A stretch of DNA of 64,000 bases. Origin: JBAXEO01 sp963789515 (lineage in GTDB: Bacteria > Actinomycetota > Coriobacteriia > Anaerosomatales > JAAXUF01). The stretch spans positions 1 through 64,000 of the forward strand of contig CAWBKW010000002.1 of the NCBI GenBank assembly GCA_963789515.1. Reading direction: 5' to 3'. The translations under genes and the position numbers were made by a program. The notes under the pieces are model-generated. The model was not told where the DNA came from, did no database searches, and saw only the letters and a program-made list of their open reading frames with translations. Below, piece by piece: positions 18,367 through 27,890 of this stretch (its first letter is position 1; every line of letters begins with the position of its first letter).

Positions 18367-18865
18367 ATGTTCGGCAGCAAGAAGGAGAGCGAGCCGCTCC
18401 AGCCATTCAATCTGAAGGTCCTCTCGGCCCTACACGTCGTCGAGGGGACGGCGGCGGGAGATGCGAGGCTGATGTTCGGGGACTCCGACATCCTTGACAG
18501 GCTGGAGCTCTCGTCCGCAACCATCACGTGCATCGATCTGAGGCAGCCGGTCGTCGAGGACGTGCGACCGGTTCGTGGTCAATACCAGGCACGCGGCAGT
18601 CCTCGTTCCTGACGTGGATCCCGCTCGGCTCAGGGACTGGGAATCCTACAAGTGCTGTAGCACGCCGTACAGGGGGACGTTCTACATCGGCCCGTATATG
18701 GTGAGTGGCACGCTCATGGCCGATGGCCGCGGGTACGTCAATAGCATCCTCGTCGGAGTCGACCTGCACGTCTCAACCGTTCTCGAGGGTCCCGAGTGCG
18801 CGCAGTTCGACGCACCGTTTGCCGTCGTGCGCCCGCGAGCCGTGCTCGGTTGGGAAGCAGAGTAG
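18367..18865 (+). CDS. Hypothetical soluble protein, one frameshift
   Basis: It reads MFGSKKESEPLQPFNLKVLSAL... through IDLRQPVVED, then after a break near 18565 continues as DRFVVNTRHAAVLVPDVDP to a stop at 18865, about 165 residues. One surplus base in GACGTGCGACC accounts for the shift. AAGGGGAG precedes the ATG. No membrane segments and no recognised family. It is followed closely by membrane protein genes on the same strand. Confidence 0.55.
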
Positions 18866-18902
18866 CCGAGCGGACGCTTCGTGAGCGCAACGGGGGGTGG
18901 CC

Positions 18903-19483
18903 ATGGCTGATGAGTGGCTTGCGAAGGTGCAGGAGAAGCCGGTCGGGCCGAGAATCGGCTCGTGGATCGGGGCTGGGATCTGCGCGCTCGGAATCAGTGC
19001 GTGTCTGACGATCGTCGTGCTGGGCGGGTCAGCGGATCATGGACGCGGGCGGCTTCGTGGCGTCCGGTGGTCCGTATCAGATCGCGCATCCGGTCCCTAC
19101 AGGCTTCTGGATTCAGCCACTCGCATTCTGCGGGCTCTTCGCTTTCTCGTTCGCCCACGCCGTCTTCGCGTGGCGCATCAAGGCCCCTGGGCTGATCTAT
19201 GCCATGTGGTGTGTTTTGTGGACGGCAGTCGGGGCGACTGACGTTCTGGAACGGGCTTCATCCACCGCACGGGAACGGCCTGGCCTGGGGCTGGCTCATC
19301 ATGGGCGGCGTGTTCCTCTTGGTCGGGCTCGGATCCGTCGCGGCCTACTTTGCGACGCAGGGCCTCTTTGGGTGGTCGCATTCCGAGATGTCCGGCAGGC
19401 GGCTCGCTGTCTACTGGGCCATGACCGTCATCGCCGTTCTGGTGGGTGTTCCTCTGGGGATTGCCGCCCTCGGGGCGGTATAG
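18903..19483 (+). CDS. Small multi-span membrane protein, two frameshifts
   Basis: About 193 residues after joining. Four hydrophobic spans are visible: SWIGAGICALGISACLTIVV, FWIQPLAFCGLFAFSFAHAV, GWLIMGGVFLLVGLGSVAAY and VYWAMTVIAVLVGVPLGIAA. Breaks near 19030 and 19235 each fit one surplus base. A GGGGGG tract precedes the ATG at 18903. Function unknown. It forms a compact run with the genes at 18367 and 19491. Confidence 0.55.
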
Positions 19484-19490
19484 CTTGCCC

Positions 19491-19841
19491 ATGGAACCGG
19501 GCCACGCCATGACGCCGGAGCAGATCACGATTCACGATGCGGAGTCCGCCAGTGCCCTCTGTCCTGATCCATGGGCTGCAGGATGGTGTGTTCACTACCC
19601 GGACTCGCTGGACGAGGCAAAGAGAATCGAGGCACCCGCAGACGGACCCGACGCCGCGCTCTCAGCTCGCGCGGGCGTGTTCAGGGCCGTCGGCGTTCTC
19701 TTTCTGATCGTCGCCCTGCTGGCGTACCTCGTCGTCCCGTTCAATACCTTCATGCGCACCCGAATCCGGGAACAAGCACCGACTCGAGCGCGACCGATAC
19801 CCGTCGCACCGCAGCACGAGAGCGTGAGGCTCGGCGTCTGA
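19491..19841 (+). CDS. Hypothetical single-span membrane protein
   Basis: About 116 residues. A cytoplasmic-looking N terminus is followed by one transmembrane helix (FRAVGVLFLIVALLAYLVV) and a basic C-terminal tail. ATG 19491 and ATG 19509 are both possible and neither has a strong ribosome site. It begins eight bases after the preceding membrane gene. No family was recognised. Confidence 0.45.
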   Translation: MEPGHAMTPEQITIHDAESASALCPDPWAAGWCVHYPDSLDEAKRIEAPADGPDAALSARAGVFRAVGVLFLIVALLAYLVVPFNTFMRTRIREQAPTRARPIPVAPQHESVRLGV

Positions 19842-19914
19842 GGGTCCCCGAGCGAGCGCACGAACGCCCGCGCGCTGGGCAGATACACCTCTGTCGGCCC
19901 GATCAGGAGGCATC

Positions 19915-20401
19915 ATGGAACTCACGGCAGTGCCCATCAGCAAGCCCGAGACGGCCAGCGTGATCCTCGGCCAGTCTCACTTCATCAAGACGGTCGAAGA
20001 CATTCACGAGGCCATGGTGAACTCGGTTCCCGGGATCCGGTTCGGCGTCGCGTTCTGCGAGGCGTCGGGTGCGCGGCTCGTACGCGTGTCCGGCACCGAC
20101 GACGAGATGCAGCGGCTCGCCACCGACAATGCGCTCGCCATCGGGGCGGGCCACACGCTTCGTGCTCATGCTCGCCGAGGGCTTCTACCCGATCAACGTG
20201 CTCCCCGCGCTTCGTGCGGTGCCGGAGGTCGTCGGCATCTTCTGCGCGAGCGCCAACCCTGTCGAGGTGATCGTCGCGCAGACCGATGCGGGTCGCGGAG
20301 TCCTCGGCGTGGTCGACGGTGCGTCGCCCCTCGGCGTGGAAGACGATGACGGCGTGGCGTGGCGCAGAGGACTACTGCGCACGATCGGCTACAAGCTGTA
20401 G
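19915..20401 (+). CDS. Adenosine-specific kinase family (DUF355), one frameshift
   Basis: About 161 residues after joining. MELTAVPISKPETASVILGQSHFIKTVEDIHEA and the segment GFYPINVLPALRAVPEVVGIFCASANPVEV are hallmarks of the adenosine-specific kinase / DUF355 family, small proteins common in archaea and anaerobes. A break near 20166 fits one surplus C (GHTFVLMLAEGF when removed). An AGGAGG site precedes the ATG. The true substrate in bacteria is uncertain. Confidence 0.75.
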
Positions 20402-20688
20402 GCCACAGGCGCACGGCTTATGCGGCCACCGAGCGACCGGACTCCCCAAGGACTCTGTCGCCAACGTCTCTCAGCCAGTGACTCGCGATCGTGCTTCGCT
20501 GACGGAGCGGGTGGACAGCCTGCCGTCAGCCAAGCTCGACCTCGTGTTGTACGGGATCGACATCGCTCTAGGCCGCTGACCGCGGCATCGAACAAAGGCA
20601 TCCGGCGGAGGAGCGGCCCCTGAGCCGCTTCCTCCATGGGGTACATTCTTGTGGCAGAGAAAGCCAAGAACGGTCGAGGGGGCGCTCG

Positions 20689-21750
20689 ATGAGTGGGGTA
20701 GCGGAGTTCGCCAGTGCGAGCATTCGGACCAATCTCGACGTGCTTGTCGGCGTCGCGCTCGAACGGCAGTGGGCGCGCTGGCCCGGCATGAAGGAGCGGT
20801 TCACCGCGGAGCAGCGGGCCAAGGCAGCCGAGGACACCCGCTACCATCTGGAGTACATCGCCTCGTCGCTCTGGTTCGAGGAGCAGGTGCTCCTCGACGA
20901 CTACGCCGTCTGGTGCAAGGTCCTGTTCACCAATCTCAACATGCCCGGCGAGTGGTTCACCGGCAGCATGGAATGCATCGCCGAGGCGATCGACGCCGTC
21001 CTGCCGCGCGCCGAGGCGGCGCTTGCTCGAAGCTACATCGAGATCGCGCTTGAGACGTTTCGCACGGCGTCGACCGAGACGACCTCGTTCATCGTCCCCG
21101 GCTCACCGCTGGGCTTTTTGGCAGGACGCTATCTGAGATCCTCGCTCGACGGCAGGCAGGGTGACGCGGTCCTGATGCTCGCCGACGCGGTCGATTCCGG
21201 GACCACGGTGCGCGAAATCTACCTGGATGTCTTCCAGCCGGTCCAGCGCGAAGTGGGACGGCTGTGGCAACTAAACCAGGTGTCCGTCGCTCAGGAGCAT
21301 GGGGTCACCGCCGCGACGCAGGTCGCGATGGCTCGTCTCCATCACCGGATGGAAGCCGCGCGGGAGCTCGGCAAGACCGTGGTCACCGCATGCGTGGGCC
21401 GGGAGCAGCACGAGGTAGGCGCACGGATGGTCTCCGATTTCTTCGAGATGGACGGATGGGATGCCCGCTACCTCGGAGCCAATACGCCCAGCAAGGCAGT
21501 CGTCAGCGCTGTGCGCGAATCCGAGGCCGACGTTCTGGCCCTCTCGGCTACGCTGACGTCGCACGTCAAGGACCTCGCCGAGATCATCACTCTGCTGAGG
21601 GCCGACCCCGAGACCGCGGACACGCAGGTCCTGGTGGGAGGCTACCCGTTCAACACCGCGCCAGATCTGTGGCAGCGCGTCGGTGCGGACGGGTATGCAC
21701 CGGACGCCGAGACCGCGCCAGCGATAGCGTCCGCGCTGACTGGCGCTTAG
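20689..21750 (+). CDS. Cobalamin-binding sensor-like protein
   Basis: 353 residues, intact. Residues about 125-225 form a helical B12-cap domain with the motif WQLNQVSVAQEHGVTAATQ, as in CarH- and methionine-synthase-type modules. The C-terminal Rossmann domain has GREQHEVGARM, where Glu replaces the usual Asp of the DxHxxG cobalt-ligand motif, then LALSATLTSHV and VLVGGYPFN. There is no DNA-binding domain in the N-terminal 120 residues, which are helical. It could be a light or corrinoid sensor acting through protein contacts, or a corrinoid carrier. The 287 bases upstream show no gene. Confidence 0.75.
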   Translation: MSGVAEFASASIRTNLDVLVGVALERQWARWPGMKERFTAEQRAKAAEDTRYHLEYIASSLWFEEQVLLDDYAVWCKVLFTNLNMPGEWFTGSMECIAEAIDAVLPRAEAALARSYIEIALETFRTASTETTSFIVPGSPLGFLAGRYLRSSLDGRQGDAVLMLADAVDSGTTVREIYLDVFQPVQREVGRLWQLNQVSVAQEHGVTAATQVAMARLHHRMEAARELGKTVVTACVGREQHEVGARMVSDFFEMDGWDARYLGANTPSKAVVSAVRESEADVLALSATLTSHVKDLAEIITLLRADPETADTQVLVGGYPFNTAPDLWQRVGADGYAPDAETAPAIASALTGA

Positions 21751-21785
21751 GTCTGCCACCGAGGTGTCCCTCGGGGCAAGGTGCA

Positions 21786-23252
21786 CTAACCCGCGCTGAG
21801 TACCTCGTACAGCCGCACCATCGCGAGCGTGTCGGTGCCGCAATACGCGCGCAGATCCGCGTAGACGGTCGCGCACTCCTCGTCGGTGAGCTCGCCGGTA
21901 GCGGCCTGGCAGTAGCGCATCGAGGCGATGTTGCCGTCGGCGATGCCGAGGCCCTCATAGGACAGGTCTTTGACGAGTGCCGGCAGGACGACTTTGATGC
22001 TCGCGCCGCCGAGACACTCGGGATGGCGGACGTGAGCCCGGACGGTCTGGAGCAGGTCGAAGACGCGCGACTGGATGCCGGCGATCGCCTCGGCGTGCTC
22101 GGGGAAGGCGAAGGCGAGTTCTCTGAGGCGCGAGTTCTCGAACGGCGAGTAGACGACCACGCTTCCCGCGTCGCCAAGGGTCTCGATCAGGCTTTGCGTG
22201 AAGGCGGGTCGCGGGTCGCCGGAACCCTCGTAGAGGAACTCGCGATGCTCCAGGTCGCCGTTCTCGTGCAGGATGTGGTCCGACCACTGGAACGTGATCA
22301 TCTGCCAGGGGCGGGTGCCCGGGTAGAGCGGCAGCGCCGTCATGAACGTCTCGAAGTCCAGGAAGTGGAGCGGGTAGTCGAGCCCCGCCAGCGAGCGGCC
22401 GACATCCCCGACGATTCGCGGCTCTCCCGATCGCACGAGTTCGCAGACTTCGCGCTGCGCGCTGGAAAGTAGCGGGTAGTCGAGCGGTACGTCCTCGATC
22501 GCGAAGATCCCGTCGGCGATGAGCGAGTCCAGCAGCGCCTCGCTGATCCTGGGCAGCTCGGTGACCGCTCGGCCGGGGAGGAAGGCGTGGCAGTGGCCGT
22601 AGAACGCGCAGGTGTAGGGGTTGTCGCACTGCTTGCCGATCGCGACCGCAGGCGGCTCGGCTGCGTCGAGCATGGCGAGCATCTCGGCGACCAGTCCGGG
22701 GACCTGGGGGAGGTAGGCGCGGGTGCCGGCGGTCACGTCCTCGGCGACGAAGAGCCGCTCGAGGTCGTAGTCCCCACCGTCGTAGACATAGGTGTTGTCG
22801 AGGTGCATCAGAAAGGCGCGGCGAATGGGCACGCCGGCGCCCTCCAGTACCCACGTCTGCACCGCGACGTCGGTGATGTTGACGTCCTTGACCCTGGTGC
22901 CCGACTTGACCTCGTAGAGGTCCCAGAGGTTCTCACCGACGCGCACCAAGGCATCGGGGCGCACGAATACGCCACCATGTTCGAGCGCGGCCTCGAAGAT
23001 CGCGCTCGGCGGGTCTTCGAGGAGTCGGCGCGTGGTCTCGAGCGCCTGCGCGGACTGGGTGTAGTCCTCGGCGACGAGCACCCCGTCGGCGAAGCGCTCG
23101 CGCGCCAACTCCCCGACGGCGTTGCCGGTGTCGAAGATGTGCTGCTGCGTCTCCGGCGTCGGATCGGCCAGCTCGCGCGCGTGCGTGGACAGCCAGAGCG
23201 CCTTGCGGCACTGCAGGCCGGTCTGGAACCTCGACTTGGACAGGCGATTCGC
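21786..23252 (-). CDS. DUF2779 family putative nuclease
   Basis: 488 residues, intact. The N terminus SKSRFQTGLQCRKALWLS is typical of DUF2779/RecB-like nuclease relatives. EVKSGTRVKD carries the Glu-x-Lys of the nuclease core, and cysteines in KQCDNPYTCAFYGHC suggest an iron-sulfur or zinc site. The DUF2779 block reads YPLHFLDFETFMTALPLYPGTRPWQ. A second exonuclease-like region lies in the C-terminal third (YCGTDTLAMVRLYEVL). The ATG at 23252 has AGGAGG. Predicted role in DNA processing; no defence partner is adjacent. Confidence 0.75.
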   Translation of the reverse strand, partial: ANRLSKSRFQTGLQCRKALWLSTHARELADPTPETQQHIFDTGNAVGELARERFADGVLVAEDYTQSAQALETTRRLLEDPPSAIFEAALEHGGVFVRPDALVRVGENLWDLYEVKSGTRVKDVNITDVAVQTWVLEGAGVPIRRAFLMHLDNTYVYDGGDYDLERLFVAEDVTAGTRAYLPQVPGLVAEMLAMLDAAEPPAVAIGKQCDNPYTCAFYGHCHAFLPGRAVTELPRISEALLDSLIADGIFAIEDVPLDYPLLSSAQREVCELVRSGEPRIVGDVGRSLAGLDYPLHFLDFETFMTALPLYPGTRPWQMITFQWSDHILHENGDLEHREFLYEGSGDPRPAFTQSLIETLGDAGSVVVYSPFENSRLRELAFAFPEHAEAIAGIQSRVFDLLQTVRAHVRHPECLGGASIKVVLPALVKDLSYEGLGIADGNIASMRYCQAATGELTDEECATVYADLRAYCGTDTLAMVRLYEVLSAG

Positions 23253-23364
23253 CATGTCGGCACCTCCTGGGACGAGGATAGCGCAGGGGTCTGACAAGGC
23301 ATCATGCCCATCGGGTAGGGCACCCGACGCGGAACTAACCGGGTCACGCCCGGTAGCTCACTCC

Positions 23365-23550
23365 TCAACCGCCCCCGCTGCTGCTACCGCCGTCACCGCA
23401 GTTGGGCGCCGCAATGGCAGGCGCCGACCAGACCCGTCGTGGCTTGCAGCCGCACACGGGGCAGGCTTCTTCGCGTGTCGCCTCGGCGATGCGCTTCGTG
23501 ACACTGAATTCGCGACCGCATTCTGTGCACTTGTATGCGTACTCGGGCAC
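23365..23550 (-). CDS. FmdB-type zinc-ribbon protein
   Basis: 61 residues. MPEYAYKCTECGREFSV and ACPVCGCKPRRVWSAP supply two CxxC knuckles, the FmdB/CxxC regulatory family pattern, and the protein ends in a Gly/Ser tail. A GGAGG-like site precedes the ATG. It lies 59 bases downstream of the OsmC gene in the same direction, so it may share its promoter. Family function is poorly defined. Confidence 0.8.
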   Translation of the reverse strand: MPEYAYKCTECGREFSVTKRIAEATREEACPVCGCKPRRVWSAPAIAAPNCGDGGSSSGGG

Positions 23551-23608
23551 CGTCTACCTCCTCGACCCGACCGACCTCAGGCGATGCGACGCTCTGAGCG
23601 AATCACGG

Positions 23609-24061
23609 TCATTCACGTGTCTTCGGCCCCACCTGAGGCTCGAACTCGACGATCTCGAAGCTCGTCGTCACAACACACTGCGGACCAAGGCACCCTTTGA
23701 CCGAGCAGTACTTCCCCTCGGAAAGCTCGATCGCCTGAGCCACGGAACTCGGCTTCACGCCGACCCCGGTCACGGTGTAGACGACCTCTATCGTCTCGTA
23801 GTAGTGAGGGAACCCGTCCACGAACGGCTCGCCTCTGACCTCGATCTCAAGACCGCGCACGTCTTCGCGCTTCTTCTCGAGGATCGATACGACGTCGACG
23901 CCGGTGCAGCCGGCCATGCCGAGAAGAAGCAGCTCGACCGGACGCCATCCGGTCCCTTCGCCGCTGCCGTCGGCGGGCGTGTCCATGACGATGCCGTGCC
24001 GCTTGGAGTCCCACCCGACGAACTGGCGGTTCTGCGTCCAGCGGGCATTGACCACGTCCAT
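23609..24061 (-). CDS. OsmC-family protein
   Basis: 150 residues. ELLLLGMAGCTGVDVVSILEKKRE holds the first reactive cysteine and SVKGCLGPQCVVTTSFEI the second region, matching OsmC/YhfA-type thiol-dependent reductases. An AAGGGAGG site precedes the ATG. An ATACCC-N4-GGGTAT palindrome lies 70 bases upstream, of the kind bound by CsoR/CstR repressors, which suggests a response to metals or reactive sulfur. Downstream lies the zinc-ribbon gene. Confidence 0.8.
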   Translation of the reverse strand: MDVVNARWTQNRQFVGWDSKRHGIVMDTPADGSGEGTGWRPVELLLLGMAGCTGVDVVSILEKKREDVRGLEIEVRGEPFVDGFPHYYETIEVVYTVTGVGVKPSSVAQAIELSEGKYCSVKGCLGPQCVVTTSFEIVEFEPQVGPKTRE

Positions 24062-24130
24062 GCGAAAACCTCCCTTGACATGCGCGCTCGGTGGCGCCGT
24101 TCAGAATGCGTTCATCGGTCTGGATGGTAC

Positions 24131-24146
24131 ATACCCCATAGGGTAT
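24131..24146 (-). promoter_or_regulatory. CsoR/CstR-type operator candidate
   Basis: ATACCC-CATA-GGGTAT, a perfect 6-bp inverted repeat with G-tracts at typical CsoR/FrmR-family spacing. It lies between the start of the OsmC gene (24061) and the oppositely directed gene at 24315. Confidence 0.55.
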
Positions 24147-24314
24147 CAGAACGCACGTGATTCCGTCGTGTCCCGGCACCGTTGTGGCGACGTGCGCGCT
24201 CGGAATCCTCGCCTCCGTTGCTGAGTGTTCAGCGAACGTTGCCCGTGGGTTCAATCGCAACGGCAATCAACTGGGCTAGGCGGTTTCTCTGACGCCTCGA
24301 GGGGAGGGATAGAG

Positions 24315-24590
24315 ATGTCACACGAGACTGGACGGTCGCCCACAGCCACTGCCCCACGGAAGGGCTCGGCGGTGTTCGTGCTGGCCCTCATGCTGCTGTT
24401 GGCGATGGCAGTGTCGGCATTCGCGCAGGTGTACGTCGACGGCGGCGGGTTCGGGCCGCCCTACGCGCCCTACACCGTGACGGAAGTGCCGTATGCGCCG
24501 TACACAGCGGGTCCGGTGGTGCGCGAGGTACCGTACGCGCCCTACACGCCGGCGGCTGAGGTGCGGTATCCGCCCCACCTGATGCAGTAG
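24315..24590 (+). CDS. Small secreted protein with YAPYT repeats
   Basis: 91 residues. A charged N terminus is followed by a signal helix (VFVLALMLLLAMAVSAFAQ). The mature part of about 50 residues is nearly all Pro/Tyr/Val with repeated YAPYT units (PPYAPYTVTEVPYAPYTAG, then REVPYAPYTPAAEVRYPP). GGGGAGG precedes the ATG. Low complexity and tyrosine richness suggest a wall-binding or crosslinkable matrix peptide. No homologous family was recognised. Confidence 0.6.
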   Translation: MSHETGRSPTATAPRKGSAVFVLALMLLLAMAVSAFAQVYVDGGGFGPPYAPYTVTEVPYAPYTAGPVVREVPYAPYTPAAEVRYPPHLMQ

Positions 24591-24632
24591 CGCCATCGAC
24601 GGCTTCGCGATCCCCCGAGGTGCCCCGATCGG

Positions 24633-25130
24633 CTACCCGGCCACTCCCAGTCGCCGCCGATAGAGCCCTGCGCTTGTCTCGTCGAAACAGCAGAAGACGA
24701 CCGAAGCTGGCAGATCGTGAGAGGACAGCCACTCTTCCACCGTGGCTGCCGCGATTTCACACGCCTCCGACTTCGGGTATCCGTAGACGCCTGTCGAGAT
24801 GCAGGGAAACGCGATCGAGGCGACCCCTGCCTCGGCGGCCAGCTTGAGCGAACTCTCGTAGCTGGATCGCAGGAGCTCGGGCTCGCCGGAGAGGCCATCC
24901 CGATACACGGGACCGACGGCGTGAATCACGTGACGGGCCGGGAGGTTGTAGCCGCCGGTGATCCGCGCCTCCCCGGTGGGACACCCGCCGAGACGGCGAC
25001 ACTCGTCGAGCAGACCGGGGCCGGCCGCGCGATGGATCGCCCCGTCCACACCGCCTCCGCCGAGCAGCGAGCTGTTCGCTGCGTTGACGATGGCGTCAAC
25101 CTCGAGGCGGGTGATGTCTCCCTCGATCAC
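24633..25130 (-). CDS. Macro-domain protein (ADP-ribose hydrolase family)
   Basis: 165 residues. It begins MIEGDITRLEVDAIVNAANSS and continues with GGGVDGAIHRAAG, CPTGEARITGGYNL, VIHAVGP and ISTGVYGYP, the complete ADP-ribose-binding loops of the YmdB/MacroD class. Catalytic Asn and Asp positions are present. Predicted to remove O-acetyl from ADP-ribose or mono-ADP-ribose from targets. It starts at a GTG; no better upstream start was seen. It stands alone. Confidence 0.85.
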   Translation of the reverse strand: MIEGDITRLEVDAIVNAANSSLLGGGGVDGAIHRAAGPGLLDECRRLGGCPTGEARITGGYNLPARHVIHAVGPVYRDGLSGEPELLRSSYESSLKLAAEAGVASIAFPCISTGVYGYPKSEACEIAAATVEEWLSSHDLPASVVFCCFDETSAGLYRRRLGVAG

Positions 25131-25280
25131 CGCTGATCCGGCTCGTCATCTCGTCCGACCCCCGTGTTCTCGTCGCTCGGTGTGTCCCGTCGAGACAGTC
25201 GGCTCAGTGTCAGATGTCAGCGATCTGCCGGCCGCTCGAGCCAGGCTCCACGGTACTGTGGCGCGCCGCTCGAGTGGCCA

Positions 25281-25873
25281 GGCTACGGAGCCCACCACTG
25301 CTTGAGCTTCATCGCGTAGCCGCCCTTCGGCGTCACTTCCACGACCTCGTCGCCCGACTTGTTCTCAAACGCCTTGAACTGAGCCACACTCACCGACTTG
25401 TAGACCGGACTTCCGGGGCTCTTGAGCAGCTGCAGTTTCACACCCTGGACAAGGGGAAGGTGCGCAGCCGGGGGTTCTCGTTGACGAAGTGAATGGTCTC
25501 CTCAGGACCAACGACCTGCACGTAGTCCACCACGACGTACCAGTAGCCGTCCTTCTTGTACATGTCCTTCAGGTAGGCCCACGAGACTGCCGCATCCTTC
25601 GGGCCGAGCTTGACCTTGGGCGCGGGCTTCGGCGTGGGCTGCGCCGGCGCTGGCACCGGCGCGGGCGTGGTCGTGATCGGGGTGGTCGTTGGAGCCGCGC
25701 TTGACTCCGCGGCGTTCGGAACCGCGGCCGTACCATCCGACGACGCGCTCGTCTCGATCGCCAGCCGGAGTTCTCTCGCTGCTCACGTTGGGAGTCGGAG
25801 TGCATCCGGTGGCCACGATCGCCGCGAGCGCGAGTGATGCGACGACGACGGTCCTGGCGGAGAGCGCGCGCAT
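25281..25873 (-). CDS. Hypothetical lipoprotein or secreted protein, two frameshifts
   Basis: The ATG at 25873 follows GAGGTG. A signal sequence with a possible lipobox (LAAIVATGC) opens the protein, then a Thr/Pro-rich linker (AAPTTTPITTTPAPVPAPA) and a C-terminal domain reading KLGPKDAAVSWAYLKDMYKKDGYW and, after a second break, QLLKSPGSPVYKSVSVAQFKAF to a TAG at 25281. Breaks near 25755 and 25445 each fit one surplus base. The linker points to a surface-tethered domain; no family was recognised. Confidence 0.55.
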
Positions 25874-26073
25874 GGGCCCACCTCTCTACGGCGACACGGT
25901 TCTCGTTCGTGCGGATGCTTCCACTGTAGTACGTACCCAGGGTTCCGGATGTGGCGCCTATCGGGTGTGGCGCCCGTGGAGAAGCCCGGGCCGAAGGACA
26001 TCCCGGACGGGCTCGCCGATCTGGGTAGACAGTCATTGGGATAGGTGCTGAGCCGGCGAACGGGGGCGCACTC

Positions 26074-27323
26074 ATGAGCGCGCGAATCGACACCGTCGTC
26101 ATCGGGGGAGGCCAAGCCGGTCTCGCCACCAGCTACCACCTCGGCATGGCAGGCGTGGAGCACCTCGTGCTGGAGCAGGCGGCCGCAGCGGGAAGTGCCT
26201 GGCGAGACGGTCGATGGGACTCCTTCACCCTGGTCAGCCCCAACTGGTCCTTCCGGCTTCCCGGCGCCGAGTATCAGGACGGTCAACCCGACGGCTTCAT
26301 GCCGCGTGACGAGGTGGTCGCTCGCTTCGAGCGCTACGTCGAGGACTTCGACCTGCCGGTTCGTTTCGGCGTCGCGGCCACCTCAGTGATGCACGATGCC
26401 GAGAGCGGACGCTATCTCGTGCAGACGGCCGATGCCGCCTTCGACGCCGCCAACGTGGTCGTCGCCACGGGTCTGTTCCAGCGGCCCAAGCTGCCTGCGA
26501 TGAGCGCCGACATCCCCGCCACGATCGAGCAGATTCACTCGGGGCAGTACCGCAATCCTGCGGCCCTGGCTGACGGGGCCGTGCTCGTCGTCGGCACCGC
26601 TCAGTCGGGCTGTCAGATCGCTCAAGAGCTGTACCAGCACGGGCGCACGGTGTATCTGTGCGTCGGCAGTGCCGGCCGGATTCCCCGACGCTACCGGGGC
26701 CGCGACATCTTCGAGTGGCTGAACCTGTCGGGCTACCTCGACAGGACGGTGGCGGACCTTCCGTCGCCGAAGCCCGATTCGCCGGCAATCCGCACCTGTC
26801 CGGCCGAGATGGGGGTCAGACGCTCAATCTCCACCAGTTCGCCCGTGACGGCGTGGTCCTGCTGGGACATCTGCGGGGCGTGAGCGGGAGCACCGCCCAC
26901 CTCGCCCCGGATCTCAGAGAGAGCCTGGCCGCAGTCGACGAAGCGGAGCTGCGGGTCACGGGGTTCGTCGACGCCTACGTGGCCAAGGCCGGTCTCGATG
27001 CCCCCTTCGAAGACCTGCCGGTGTTGCGTGACGGATACCTCGCAGACGAGATCACCGAGCTGGACTTGGCGTCCGCCGGCATCACGACCATCGTCTGGGC
27101 GACGGGCTACGGGTTCGACTTCGGGATGGTCAGGCTGCCGGTCTTCGACTCCGACGGCTTCCCGATCCAGAACCGGGGCGTGACCGACTATCCGGGGCTG
27201 TTCTTCGTGGGCATGCCGTGGCTGTACCGGCAGAAGTCGGGACTGCTGGTCGGCGTCGGGGAAGACGCCGAGTACATCGCGTCGAAGATCACGGCTCGGT
27301 GCGAAGGGGGCACTGGGGAGTAG
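26074..27323 (+). CDS. Flavin-containing monooxygenase-like protein, one frameshift
   Basis: About 416 residues when joined. The FAD-binding motif VVIGGGQAGLATSYHLG is at the N terminus and a second dinucleotide motif, VLVVGTAQSGCQIAQELY, lies near residue 170. PNWSFRLPGAEY and the C-terminal LFFVGMPWLYRQKSGLLVGVGEDAEYIA match CzcO-like flavoproteins. The break near 26790 needs one missing base (KARFAGNPHLSGRDGG). Predicted NADPH-dependent oxidation of an unknown substrate. Confidence 0.75.
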
Positions 27324-27351
27324 GAAGGACAACCGAGCGACACGTGCTCGG

Positions 27352-27879
27352 ATGCAGAAGGAGCGCAGGAGCTTGATACCTGTCCCACAGCTGATCGTCG
27401 GCATCACCGGCGCAATCGTCGGCGTCATCGGCTGGCTGTTCGTTGGCATGTACATCCAACGAAGAGAGGCGCGCCGGCGGGCGCGAAATGCGGGGCGTGC
27501 CGTCTACTTCGAGCTTGGCGCGAACCTCCTGGCGATCTTCACGGCCTTGGAGTACCGCATGTTCGGTCCGTTGAGCCGGGCGTCCTACGACCAGCTGCTG
27601 CCCGAGCTCGCGACATGGCTGCCCGCCGACGAGCTTCAGGCGCTTGCGTTGGCCTACCTCGGGCAGGGTGCGTACGCGCAGGTGTCCCAGGAGGAGAGCC
27701 TTCCGGACGAGGCGCTCGAGACCTCGTTGCATGCGCTCCTGAGTGCCCACCGCGTGGCGCTTGACCTGTTGCGTGACCGAGTGTTCTCGGCCGAGGAGGT
27801 CGAGTCGCTCGGCAGGTACACCAGCTCCCAGCAGGCGCAGCTCATCGCTGCCGCATCCGGACCGCGACAAGACCGGTGA
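27352..27879 (+). CDS. Membrane-anchored hypothetical protein
   Basis: 175 residues. One N-terminal transmembrane helix (LIVGITGAIVGVIGWLFVGMYI) is followed by a basic RRxARRRARN segment and a helical soluble domain of about 120 residues. No catalytic motif was seen. It sits between the monooxygenase and the SnoaL-like gene with short gaps on the same strand. Confidence 0.55.
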   Translation: MQKERRSLIPVPQLIVGITGAIVGVIGWLFVGMYIQRREARRRARNAGRAVYFELGANLLAIFTALEYRMFGPLSRASYDQLLPELATWLPADELQALALAYLGQGAYAQVSQEESLPDEALETSLHALLSAHRVALDLLRDRVFSAEEVESLGRYTSSQQAQLIAAASGPRQDR

Positions 27880-27890
27880 GAGGATCCATC

